Assembly: GCF_003574625.1 (NCBI RefSeq)
Contig: NZ_QNUJ01000006.1
Location: forward strand, 62,001 to 126,000
Length of the DNA stretch: 64,000 bases
From: Shinella zoogloeoides
GTDB taxonomy: Bacteria; Pseudomonadota; Alphaproteobacteria; Rhizobiales; Rhizobiaceae
Direction of reading: 5' to 3'
The notes under the pieces are model-generated. The model did not search any database and was not told where the DNA came from. It saw only the letters and a program-made list of their open reading frames with translations. Both the position numbers and the translations under genes were made by a program. Each line of letters starts with the position of its first letter. Positions within the stretch are counted from its first letter, which is position 1. Positions 55,866 to 63,984 of this stretch are shown piece after piece.

Positions 55866-56004
55866 GGAATGGGTGTCCTCCGGTCTTCGAGGTCGCCGAC
55901 AGGGCGGCCTCGCATGCACGCATGAGGATCGGGACGCACTTGACGGGCGTCAAAGCCCAAGGCGTGGCCGGCACCTTCATCGCTGAGAGATTTGGCCAAG
56001 GGCG

Positions 56005-56020
56005 TGATGGAAAACCATCA
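56005..56020. promoter_or_regulatory. LacI-type operator upstream of the isomerase
   Basis: TGATGG-AAAA-CCATCA palindrome between the lacI stop and the isomerase start. The same TGATGGAA half-site recurs upstream of the lacI/mocD-like divergent pair. Confidence 0.5.
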
Positions 56021-56027
56021 TTCCAGC

Positions 56028-57059
56028 TCAGATATTTTCCGGCAGGAGGATGTCGAAGGGCAGGAAGGTCTGACCCGGAACGGCGTTTCCGCCCTTCTCG
56101 ATGGCCGTGACCATCAGCGAGACGAGCTCGCGGCAGAGGGCCGGCAGCGGGGTATTGATCGCCATGGTGACGACGTCGTCGGCAAGGCCGGCCTTCGATT
56201 CGGGCGTCAACTCGTTGACGATGAGTTGGATCCGTCCGGCGTAACCTTCCTCGCGGATCGCCGAGATCGCCCCCTCCATGCCGCCGCCGGCGACATAGAG
56301 GCCGACGAGGTCGGGATGCTGGGCGAGAAGGTTCGCCGTCGCCTCGTGGGTGATCTCGCTGGTGTCGAGATTGACCAGCGTGTCCAGCACCTCGAAATCC
56401 TGGCCCTTCTCGCGGAAGAAGGAGCGGAAGCCCATTTCGCGCAGCTCGTGGCCGTGGAAGCGGTGGCTGCCGACGAAGATCGCCACCTTGCCCGGCCGTT
56501 TCGCGCCCTTGGCGATCATCCAGGCCGCCGTGCGCCCGACCTTCATGTTGTTGAGGCCGATATAGCCCTGCCGCACGTCCATGGCGAAGTCGGAGAGCAG
56601 GCAGAATAGCGGAAGGCCGCGCTCCTTCAGCTCCTCCACCATGGCGGTCGTCGCCGGATAGTCCGGCGCGACGACGGCGAGCGCCTGGTTGCGCGCGGAA
56701 AGCTGGCGCAGCATCTCCGTCATCGCCGCCGGGGTCTGCGCGTTGATGAAGTCGACCTGCGGGACGATGCGGGCGGTCGTGCAGGCATTGCAGGCGATCT
56801 CGATCTCGCGGGCGAAGTTCTGGTAGAAGGCCTGGCTCGGGCGCTGCAGGCTGAAGCCGAGCCTATATTGCGGCAGGTCCTCGAAGACGCGTTGCCGGAT
56901 GAGGCCGATGGCATGGTAGCCGATCGCATTGGCCGCCTCGTAGACCCGGCGCGCCGTCTCCTCGCGGACCTTGTGGCGGCCGTTCAACACCCGGTCGACC
57001 GTCGCGACGCTGACGCCGGCCGCCTGGGCGAGATCCGAGATGGTGGGTCTCGATGCCAT
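56028..57059 (-). CDS. LacI-family regulator of the cyclitol/rhizopine-like cluster
   Basis: 343 residues. Helix-turn-helix ISDLAQAAGVSVATVDRVLN (residues 7-26, with D replacing the common S) and hinge, then a periplasmic-binding-protein-like effector domain (VVAPDYPAT; YVAGGGMEGAISA). It is divergent from the mocD-like operon; shared TGATGGAAT motifs flank it on both sides, so it probably controls both arms. Confidence 0.87.
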   Translation of the reverse strand: MASRPTISDLAQAAGVSVATVDRVLNGRHKVREETARRVYEAANAIGYHAIGLIRQRVFEDLPQYRLGFSLQRPSQAFYQNFAREIEIACNACTTARIVPQVDFINAQTPAAMTEMLRQLSARNQALAVVAPDYPATTAMVEELKERGLPLFCLLSDFAMDVRQGYIGLNNMKVGRTAAWMIAKGAKRPGKVAIFVGSHRFHGHELREMGFRSFFREKGQDFEVLDTLVNLDTSEITHEATANLLAQHPDLVGLYVAGGGMEGAISAIREEGYAGRIQLIVNELTPESKAGLADDVVTMAINTPLPALCRELVSLMVTAIEKGGNAVPGQTFLPFDILLPENI

Positions 57060-57103
57060 TTTCCCCTCCCTGAAATCTTTCCATCAAGGACGAATGATAG
57101 CGG

Positions 57104-57130
57104 ATGATGGAATTTGATGCATTCTATCAT
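57104..57130. promoter_or_regulatory. Operator-like dyad between the LacI gene and the mocD-like operon
   Basis: ATGATGGAAT-N7-ATTCTATCAT, 10-bp arms with one mismatch; a further CCATCA half-site lies at 57081-57086. Matches the motif at 56005-56020. Confidence 0.55.
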
Positions 57131-57221
57131 GGCAGGATTGAGAGATGCAAGGAGCGGCGCTATCGTTCGGTCACTGGACGAGGCGTGGAGCGGAAACGCC
57201 CCCTCAAGGAGGAGACGAGCG

Positions 57222-58307
57222 ATGAAGCCGACGAAGCGGGACTACAGCCTTCTTGGCCGCGATGCCGAGGCCGCCGTTGCCAATGGTCTTGCGGCGGCCG
57301 AGTGGTACCACACCGAAATCCCGCGCAAGGAGATGAAGGCGCTGATGCAGCGCAGCGATGGCCCGGCGATCCGCGACACCGCGATCTGGCTCGGCTGTCT
57401 CGCCGTTTCCGGCGGGCTCGGCGCGTGGTTCTGGGGAACCTGGGCCTGCGTGCCGTTCTTCCTCGTCTATGGCGTGCTCTACGGCTCGGCCTCCGACAGC
57501 CGCTGGCACGAATGCGGCCACGGCACGGCCTTCAAGACGATGTGGATGAACAATGCGGTCTACCAGATCGCCTGCTTCATGATCATGCGCAACCCGGTGA
57601 CCTGGCGCTGGAGCCATACGCGCCACCATACGGATACGGTGATCGTCGGTCGCGACCCGGAAATCGCCGTCATGCGCCCGCCGGATCTTGCGCGCCTCGT
57701 GCTGAACTTCTTCGGCCTTCTCGATGCCTGGCATGCCGTCATCGACATGCTGCGCAATGCGGCGGGCGTCATGAGCGCCGCGGAAAAGACCTTCATTCCC
57801 GAATCCGAGCAGCCGAAGGCGATCCGCATCGCCCGCATCTGGCTCGCCATCTATGTCGCGACCATTGCCGCCTGCCTCGCGTTCGGCTCGATCCTGCCGG
57901 CCATGCTGATCGGCCTGCCACGGCTCTACGGTGCCTGGCATCATGTGCTGACGGGCCTGCTGCAGCATGGCGGCCTTGCCGACAATGTCATCGACCACCG
58001 GCTCAACAGCCGCACGGTCTACATGAACCCGGTCAGCCGCTTCATCTACTGGAACATGAACTACCATGTGGAGCACCACATGTTCCCGATGGTGCCCTAC
58101 CATGCGCTGCCGAGGCTGCACGCCATGATCAGGCACGACCTGCCGGAGCCGAACCCGTCGATGTGGCACGGCTACAGGGAGATGATCCCGGCCTTCCTGC
58201 GCCAGCTTCGCAACGAGGACTACTTCCTGAAGCGCGAGCTGCCGCCGACGGCGCGGCCCTACAAGGAAGAATTCCACGCGGAACCCGCCATCGCGGCCGC
58301 CGAATAA
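57222..58307 (+). CDS. Membrane di-iron fatty-acid-desaturase-family oxygenase, MocD-like
   Basis: 361 residues, about four membrane helices and the three histidine boxes HECGH, HTRHH and HVEHH that bind a di-iron centre. Desaturase-fold hydroxylases include MocD, needed with MocE and MocF for rhizopine (3-O-methyl-scyllo-inosamine) use. The gene order desaturase, Rieske ferredoxin, ferredoxin reductase here is the same. Start 57222 follows AAGGAGGAGA. A true lipid desaturase is the alternative. Confidence 0.82.
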   Translation: MKPTKRDYSLLGRDAEAAVANGLAAAEWYHTEIPRKEMKALMQRSDGPAIRDTAIWLGCLAVSGGLGAWFWGTWACVPFFLVYGVLYGSASDSRWHECGHGTAFKTMWMNNAVYQIACFMIMRNPVTWRWSHTRHHTDTVIVGRDPEIAVMRPPDLARLVLNFFGLLDAWHAVIDMLRNAAGVMSAAEKTFIPESEQPKAIRIARIWLAIYVATIAACLAFGSILPAMLIGLPRLYGAWHHVLTGLLQHGGLADNVIDHRLNSRTVYMNPVSRFIYWNMNYHVEHHMFPMVPYHALPRLHAMIRHDLPEPNPSMWHGYREMIPAFLRQLRNEDYFLKRELPPTARPYKEEFHAEPAIAAAE

Positions 58308-58331
58308 CCAACAGTCACTGGAGGAGAGACC

Positions 58332-58646
58332 ATGAGCGACACCTGGATCGAGGTCTGCGCGGCGGACGAGATCGACGAGGAGGACGTCATCCGCTTCGAC
58401 CATGCGGGCCGGACCTTCGCGATCTACCGCAGCCCGGAAGACACCTATCACGCCACGGACGGGCTCTGCACGCACGAGAAAATCCACCTCGCCGACGGCC
58501 TCGTGATGGATCACGTCATCGAATGTCCCAAGCACAACGGCCGCTTCAACTACAAGAGCGGCGAGGCGCTGGGTGCGCCGGTCTGTATCGACCTCAAGAC
58601 CTATCCGGTCAAGGTCGAGGGCGGTACCGTCTTTATAGGTCTCTAG
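58332..58646 (+). CDS. Rieske [2Fe-2S] ferredoxin, MocE-like
   Basis: 104 residues with Rieske cluster ligands Cys-x-His (CTHEKIH) and Cys-x2-His (CPKHNGRF). Carries electrons from the reductase encoded next to the di-iron oxygenase. Starts 24 bases after it with GGAGGAGAG. Confidence 0.9.
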   Translation: MSDTWIEVCAADEIDEEDVIRFDHAGRTFAIYRSPEDTYHATDGLCTHEKIHLADGLVMDHVIECPKHNGRFNYKSGEALGAPVCIDLKTYPVKVEGGTVFIGL

Positions 58647-58647
58647 C

Positions 58648-58690
58648 AGCGGTTTTGCGTCCGGAATTGCGTAAAAACAAAGAGATAGAG
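58648..58690. repeat. Partial copy of the rhizobial intergenic repeat
   Basis: The segment AGCGGTTTTGCGTCCGGAAT and its continuation (GCGTAAAAACAAAGAGATAGAG) match, with two or three changes, the middle of the element at 21193-21294 in reverse orientation. It occupies the whole mocE-mocF gap; its end supplies the purine-rich AGAGATAGAGGA before the mocF-like start. Confidence 0.7.
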
Positions 58691-58699
58691 GATATCGCC

Positions 58700-59923
58700 A
58701 TGATGAGCTTCGTCATCGTCGGTGCCGGCGAATGCGGCGCACGCGCGGCCTTCGCGCTGCGCGAAAAGGGCTTCGACGGTGCGATCACCCTGATCGGCAG
58801 CGAAACCCATCTGCCTTATGAGCGCCCGCCGCTCTCCAAGGAGGCGCTGGTCGCGGGCGCCGGCCCGAAGCTCGTCGCGGAGGCGGAACGCTATGTCGAG
58901 GCCGGCATCGACCTTCTGCTCGGCCGCACGGTGTCTAGAATCGACCGCTCGGCAAAGCATGTCGTGCTGGGAGACGGCACGGTCGTTCCCTATGACAGGC
59001 TGCTGCTTGCCACTGGCGCGCGCCCGCGCGCCCTGCCGGGCACGAACCATGGCGGCCGCATCGCGGCGCTGCGCAGCCATGACGATGCGGCCCGCATCCG
59101 CGCGCATCTGGTGGAGGGCAGCCACGTCGCCATTCTCGGCGGCGGCTTCATCGGGCTGGAACTTGCCGCGAGCGCCCGCAAGCTCGGCGCCTCCGTCACG
59201 CTGGTCGAGGGCCTGCCGCGCGTGCTGACGCGGGGCGTGCCGCCCGAGATCGCCGAGATCGTTGCCAACCGGCACATGGCCGAAGGCGTGGAAATCCTCT
59301 GCGGCGCGAAGGTCGCCGGGATCGAGGACCTGCCGGGCGAGGTGCGCATTGCGCTGGAGGATGGCCGCGTCGTTTCGGCAAGCCTCCTCGTCGTCGGTAT
59401 CGGCGCGGTGCCGAACACGGAACTGGCGGAGGCCGCCGGCCTCGCTATCGACAACGGCATTGCCGTCGACGGCCATCTGCGCACCTCCGATCCCGACATT
59501 TTTGCTGCGGGAGACTGCACCTCTTATCCACTCCCCCTTTACGGCGACCGCCGCATCCGCCTCGAATCCTGGCGCAACGCGCAGGAGCAGGGCCAGCTTG
59601 CCGCCGCCAATATGCTGGGCGGCGAGGATGTCCATTCGGCCGTGCCGTGGTTCTGGTCGGACCAGTACGACATGACGCTCCAGATCGCCGGCCTTGCCGA
59701 CGGGATGGTGACGACGGTGCGGCGCGAGATGGGCGAGGGGGCCTTCATCCTCTTTCATCTCGACGGCGAGGGCCGGCTGATCGCGGCGAGCGGCATCGGG
59801 CCGGGCAATGCGGTCGCCCGCGACATTCGTCTTGCGGAAATGCTGATCGCCGCCCGCATCCATCCCGACCCGGCAGAACTCGCCGCGCCGGAAACCAAGC
59901 TCAAGAAACTGCTCGCCGCCTGA
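58700..59923 (+). CDS. FAD-dependent ferredoxin reductase, MocF-like
   Basis: 407 residues. FAD-binding VIVGAGECGARAA, LPYERPPLSKEAL, NAD-binding AILGGGFIGLELAAS and a C-terminal FAD motif DIFAAGDCT, as in oxygenase-coupled ferredoxin reductases. The C-terminal domain begins PWFWSDQYDMTLQIAG. It passes NAD(P)H electrons to the Rieske protein. ATG 58700 is 7 bases after AGAGGA; a second ATG follows directly. Confidence 0.9.
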   Translation: MMSFVIVGAGECGARAAFALREKGFDGAITLIGSETHLPYERPPLSKEALVAGAGPKLVAEAERYVEAGIDLLLGRTVSRIDRSAKHVVLGDGTVVPYDRLLLATGARPRALPGTNHGGRIAALRSHDDAARIRAHLVEGSHVAILGGGFIGLELAASARKLGASVTLVEGLPRVLTRGVPPEIAEIVANRHMAEGVEILCGAKVAGIEDLPGEVRIALEDGRVVSASLLVVGIGAVPNTELAEAAGLAIDNGIAVDGHLRTSDPDIFAAGDCTSYPLPLYGDRRIRLESWRNAQEQGQLAAANMLGGEDVHSAVPWFWSDQYDMTLQIAGLADGMVTTVRREMGEGAFILFHLDGEGRLIAASGIGPGNAVARDIRLAEMLIAARIHPDPAELAAPETKLKKLLAA

Positions 59924-59933
59924 GGAGATCCCC

Positions 59934-60728
59934 GTGAAGACCAAGAGACCGACCGTCGCCGACCTCCAGGCCATGAAGGGCAAGCGCCAGCTCACCATGC
60001 TGCGCGTCGTGACGCTGGAGGAGGCGGAGGCCGCCGAGCAGGCGGGCATCGACCTCGTCTCCGTGCCGCCGGCCCTGCTGGGACCGGCCTTCCGCGAGGC
60101 CGCGCCGACGGTCTTCGCCTTTCCAGGCCTCGAATATGGCGACTTCGTCACCGCCGACGATTACCTGCGCGGCGCCTTCCAGGCGATGAAGGCGGGGGGC
60201 GATGCCGTCTATTGCGCGGCCGGCCTTTCGACCGTGCGGCGGCTGCGCGAGGAGGGCATCCCGGTCTGCGGCCATGTCGGTCTCATCCCCTCCAAGGCGA
60301 CGTGGACGGGCGGCTTCCGCGCCGTCGGCAAGACGGCGGAGAGCGCGCTGGAAATCTTCCGGCAGGTCAAGGCGCTGGAGGAGGCGGGGGCCTTCGCGGC
60401 CGAGATCGAGGTCGTGCCGGGCGAGGTCGCCGCCGCGATCAGCGCGAAGACCTCGCTCGTCATGCTCTCCATGGGCGCGGGCACCGGCTGCGACGCGCAA
60501 TATCTCTTCGCCGAGGATGTGCTCGGCCAGAACCGCGGCCACTATCCGCGCCATGCCAGGGTCTACCGCAATTTCGCCGCCGAATACGACCGGCTGCAGC
60601 AGGAGCGCATCGCCGCCTTCCGCGAATATGCCGACGACGTGCGCTCCGGCGTCTATCCTGAGAAGGGCCATCTCGTCGGCATCGAGGCGGCGGAGCTTGC
60701 CGCCTTCCTCGAGCGGCTGGATGGTTGA
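59934..60728 (+). CDS. 3-methyl-2-oxobutanoate hydroxymethyltransferase-like (PanB family) protein
   Basis: 264 residues, GTG start after GAGGAG. The TIM barrel of PanB is visible: MLRVVTLEEAEAAEQAGIDL, CGHVGLIP, EVVPGEVAAAIS and SMGAGTGCDAQYL with family metal/substrate residues. Classical PanB makes ketopantoate from methylene-tetrahydrofolate. Its position last in a probable demethylating operon suggests a one-carbon or aldol role on a different substrate (inference). Confidence 0.82.
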   Translation: MKTKRPTVADLQAMKGKRQLTMLRVVTLEEAEAAEQAGIDLVSVPPALLGPAFREAAPTVFAFPGLEYGDFVTADDYLRGAFQAMKAGGDAVYCAAGLSTVRRLREEGIPVCGHVGLIPSKATWTGGFRAVGKTAESALEIFRQVKALEEAGAFAAEIEVVPGEVAAAISAKTSLVMLSMGAGTGCDAQYLFAEDVLGQNRGHYPRHARVYRNFAAEYDRLQQERIAAFREYADDVRSGVYPEKGHLVGIEAAELAAFLERLDG

Positions 60729-60791
60729 AAGCCGGTTTCCTCGCGACGGAAAACCGCCTATGTACACGGGCAAAGGCGTGAGGAGACGTTC

Positions 60792-61028
60792 ATGAAATTC
60801 ATCGATCCCGACCATCCGTTCTACCGTCCGCTCTGGCGGCGGCTGCTTCTGGTCGGGATCTGCGCCGCATGGACCGGCGTGGAATTCTACAATGGCGAGC
60901 AGACTTGGGGCACGGTCTTCCTCATCGTGACCGCCTATGCCTTCGCCAACCTCATCCTCTTCTTCAAGCCCTCCGATCCGGCCGCCAAGCCGCCCGGCGA
61001 GGGTGGCGAAACGAAGAGCGAGGGCTAG
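60792..61028 (+). CDS. Small two-helix membrane protein
   Basis: 78 residues with two hydrophobic helices (about 16-32 and 39-58) and a hydrophilic Pro/Glu/Lys tail. Strong GTGAGGAGA site before the ATG. Similar short proteins are common in Rhizobiaceae; function unknown. Its last 4 bases overlap the convergent next gene. Confidence 0.65.
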   Translation: MKFIDPDHPFYRPLWRRLLLVGICAAWTGVEFYNGEQTWGTVFLIVTAYAFANLILFFKPSDPAAKPPGEGGETKSEG

Positions 61029-61510
61029 AGGCCGAGGCTCTTTTCCACATTGATCCGCCGGATCGTCTCGTCGATCAGCATGTTGGCGATCTTCATGCGG
61101 AGCGTCGCATTGGCGCGAAGCTCGGCCGGGGCGCGGTCGGGGTGGTTTTCGCGTGCGAAGCTGCGGCGGCGCGCGGCGAGGTCGTCGATGCCTTCGCGGC
61201 CGGTAAGGGCGAGGTCTTCCGCGACCGCCTCCGGCGTGATGCGCAGGAGATGCTCCGGCACGGGGGCGGGTTCTTCCGGCGGGCTTTCCGGCTCCGGCTC
61301 CGGCGGCGCAGGCTCCTCGTAGAGGTCGAGATAGGCGGCGGTGGCCTGCGAGCCGGACATGAAGGCACCCGTCGCGCCGAGGCCGGCAAAGCCGGACGTC
61401 AGCCCACGGACAGGGCCGGGGCCTTGCTCTTCCGCTATCTCCTCTTCCGCCTCGCGCGCCTCGGCGCGCAGCCGCTCCAGCACGGATTCGAAAACGGTCA
61501 TGCCGAACAT
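61025..61510 (-). CDS. J-domain-like hypothetical protein
   Basis: 161 residues. N-terminus helical and Glu-rich; middle Gly/Ala then a long Pro/Glu linker (about 70-85); the C-terminal 65 residues resemble a J domain with the HPD tripeptide in RRSFARENHPDR, the site that stimulates DnaK. Helix spacing before and after HPD fits, but similarity to classical DnaJ is weak. Role unknown. Confidence 0.65.
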   Translation of the reverse strand: MFGMTVFESVLERLRAEAREAEEEIAEEQGPGPVRGLTSGFAGLGATGAFMSGSQATAAYLDLYEEPAPPEPEPESPPEEPAPVPEHLLRITPEAVAEDLALTGREGIDDLAARRRSFARENHPDRAPAELRANATLRMKIANMLIDETIRRINVEKSLGL

Positions 61511-61525
61511 GGTCTCTCCGATCGA

Positions 61526-62533
61526 TCAGTCCGGCGAAAGCATCCGGCTGCGTTGCAGGATGAGATCATAGAGGAGTTTGGCGCTCGGCGGGAGCGCCCG
61601 GCCTTTGACGGAGATGAGGCTGTAGGGCTTGATGTCGATCTCGAAATCCGTGTCGAGGATCCTGATCTCGCCGGCCTGCGCGCCGACATCGGCGACGAAG
61701 TCGGCCATGTCGCGCGCCACCGGCGCAATGGCGTTGGAGCCGCAGACGATGGCGGTGGTGAGCAGGATGGACGAGGTGTTGACCACGGTGGAGGGAAGCG
61801 GCACCCCGGCGGCGAGGAACAGCTCCTCGATGCGCCGCCGCAGCAGCGTGCCCGAGGGCTGGAACACCCAGTCGTAATGCGGCAGGTCGGCAAGGCCGAC
61901 GACCGGCTTGTCCGCAAGGGGGTGACCCTTGCGGACGATGAGACAGGCCCTCTCGATGCCGATCTCCGTGACGTTGAAGAGCCGCGGATTGAGGTCGTCC
62001 GGCACGCGGGCGATGATGAAATCCTGCTGGGCGGCCAGCAGCTCGCGGGCGAGCACGTTGCTGGTCTCCACGCGCACATTCACCTCGATGCCGGGATAGG
62101 CGGCGCTGACCTGCTGGATCGCCGGCACGGCAAGGCTGATGGCCGGCGCCGTCACGGAGCCGAGGAAGACCGAGCCGCCGGTGCCGGATTTCAGCGCCGA
62201 AAGCTCGCGGTCGACCTCGCGCAGTTCGAGCAGGATGGTGCGGGCGCGCCGCGCGAAGGCCCGGCCGAAGGCGGTGAGGGCGACGCCCCGCGAGACGCGC
62301 TCGCAGAGCTGCGCCTTGAGGATCATCTCCATTTCCGTAAGCATGCGGGAGGCGGCGGGCTGGGAGATGTTCAGCGCATCGGCCGCCGCGCTCACCTGCT
62401 TGTGCTCCTCGATGGCGACGATCATGCGCAGGTGGCTGAGCTTCAGGCCGCTGCGCAGCAGCGCCACGCCCTGCAGGTTGTCGAAGCTCTCGCCGGCAAA
62501 AAACTGATCCTCGCTCTCGCCGTGCAAACGCAT
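61526..62533 (-). CDS. gbpR: LysR-family regulator, galactose-binding protein regulator
   Basis: 335 residues. N-terminal winged helix with QVSAAADALNISQPAASRML, then a LysR effector domain (GSVTAPAISLAVPAIQQVSA). It is divergent from chvE, as gbpR is in Agrobacterium, where it activates chvE in response to sugars. Start 62533 follows GGAGA; a longer frame lacks a site. Confidence 0.87.
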   Translation of the reverse strand: MRLHGESEDQFFAGESFDNLQGVALLRSGLKLSHLRMIVAIEEHKQVSAAADALNISQPAASRMLTEMEMILKAQLCERVSRGVALTAFGRAFARRARTILLELREVDRELSALKSGTGGSVFLGSVTAPAISLAVPAIQQVSAAYPGIEVNVRVETSNVLARELLAAQQDFIIARVPDDLNPRLFNVTEIGIERACLIVRKGHPLADKPVVGLADLPHYDWVFQPSGTLLRRRIEELFLAAGVPLPSTVVNTSSILLTTAIVCGSNAIAPVARDMADFVADVGAQAGEIRILDTDFEIDIKPYSLISVKGRALPPSAKLLYDLILQRSRMLSPD

Positions 62534-62576
62534 GGTTTCTCCGATCGGTAAAAAGTAATATATTTCGCTCACTGCA

Positions 62577-62592
62577 TATCAAATTTGATATC
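62577..62592. promoter_or_regulatory. LysR-type palindrome between gbpR and chvE
   Basis: Perfect 16-bp ATATCAAATTTGATAT, 43 bases upstream of gbpR and about 200 before chvE. A likely GbpR-binding site. Confidence 0.55.
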
Positions 62593-62789
62593 GATTTAGA
62601 AGCTCATTGCATTTGACAGTTATGGCAATTCGGTAGACCTTGCGCCAATGTGCGCTGGGGTCCTTGGGAGTGGGGATCGGCGGGCTCTTGCCCGGCCGTT
62701 TCCAGGCGTCGCCTGAATGCGACCCTGCCGCGCATGGAACAATGCCTGGCTGCAATTACGGCCAGTGCGCACAAGGGAGAGACCTTTCA

Positions 62790-63863
62790 ATGAAAATGAT
62801 CACTTCGCTTCTCGCCGCCGCTGCCATCAGCGTTGCGTCGTTCGTGGCGCCGTCCTTCGCCCAGGACAAGGGCATGGTCGGCATCTCCATGCCCACCAAG
62901 ACCTCGACCCGCTGGATCTCGGACGGCGAGACGATGGAAAAGCTGTTCAAGGAAGCCGGCTACACGCCGGACCTGCAGTTCGCCGACGACGACATTCCGA
63001 ACCAGCTCGCCCAGATCGAGAACATGGTCACCAAGGGCGCCAAGGTCCTCGTCATCGGCGCCATCGACGGCACGACGCTTTCCGACATCCTGCAGAAGGC
63101 TGCCGATGCCGGCGTCAAGGTCATCGCTTATGACCGCCTGATCCGCGATTCGGGCAATGTCGACTACTACGCCACCTTCGACAACTTCCAGGTCGGCGTC
63201 CTGCAGGCCACCAGCCTCGTCGACGGCCTGAAGGCGAAGTTCCCGGACACCAAGCCGTGGAACGTCGAGCTCTTCGGCGGTTCGCCGGACGACAACAACG
63301 CCTTCTTCTTCTATGACGGCGCGATGTCGGTCATCCAGCCGCTCGTCGACAAGGGCGATATCGTCATCAAGTCGGGCCAGACCGGCATGGAAACCGTCGG
63401 CACGCTGCGCTGGGACGGTGCGGTCGCACAGGCCCGCATGGAGAACCTGCTCTCCTCGACCTACACCGATGGCCGCGTCGATGGCGTTCTTTCGCCCTAT
63501 GACGGTCTTTCCATCGGCATCATCTCGGCCCTGAAGGGCGTCGGCTACGGCTCGGGCGACCAGCCGATGGCCATCGTCACCGGCCAGGACGCCGAACTCC
63601 CCTCCGTCAAGTCGATCCTCGCCGACGAGCAGTACTCGACGATCTTCAAGGACACGCGTGAACTCGCCAAGGTTACCGTCGGCATGGTCAACGCGATCCT
63701 GGAAGGCAAGGAGCCGGAAGTGAACGACACCAAGACCTATGACAACGGCGTCAAGGTCGTTCCGTCCTACCTCCTCAAGCCGGTCGCCGTCGACAAGTCC
63801 AATGCCGAGAAGATCCTCGTCACGGACTCGGCCTACTACACGGCCGACCAGCTCAAGAACTGA
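62790..63863 (+). CDS. chvE: Multiple monosaccharide periplasmic binding protein ChvE
   Basis: 357 residues. Signal peptide (hydrophobic 6-22, cleavage after SFA-QD). Mature part has [38 protein letters not shown] and [18 protein letters not shown], characteristic of ChvE, which binds arabinose, galactose, glucose and uronic acids and in Agrobacterium co-activates VirA. Start 62790 follows AAGGGAGAG. Here it serves sugar uptake with the ABC genes expected next. Confidence 0.93.
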   Translation: MKMITSLLAAAAISVASFVAPSFAQDKGMVGISMPTKTSTRWISDGETMEKLFKEAGYTPDLQFADDDIPNQLAQIENMVTKGAKVLVIGAIDGTTLSDILQKAADAGVKVIAYDRLIRDSGNVDYYATFDNFQVGVLQATSLVDGLKAKFPDTKPWNVELFGGSPDDNNAFFFYDGAMSVIQPLVDKGDIVIKSGQTGMETVGTLRWDGAVAQARMENLLSSTYTDGRVDGVLSPYDGLSIGIISALKGVGYGSGDQPMAIVTGQDAELPSVKSILADEQYSTIFKDTRELAKVTVGMVNAILEGKEPEVNDTKTYDNGVKVVPSYLLKPVAVDKSNAEKILVTDSAYYTADQLKN

Positions 63864-63882
63864 TCGCTTCCTACATTCTCCG

Positions 63883-63914
63883 GGGTTCGCGCGTTTCGCG
63901 CGAACCCTCTTTTA
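63883..63914 (+). terminator. Hairpin terminator/attenuator after chvE
   Basis: GGGTTCGCGCG-TTT-CGCGCGAACCC, perfect 11-bp stem, followed by TCTTTTAT. Since transport genes normally follow in the same direction, it may act as a partial terminator that keeps chvE expression highest. Confidence 0.75.
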
Positions 63915-63984
63915 TCCGGATCGCAGAGCGAATAGGCTCGCTTTCGCCGCCGCGAGGTGGCGAACGGCCGCTGGAAACTGGTAA

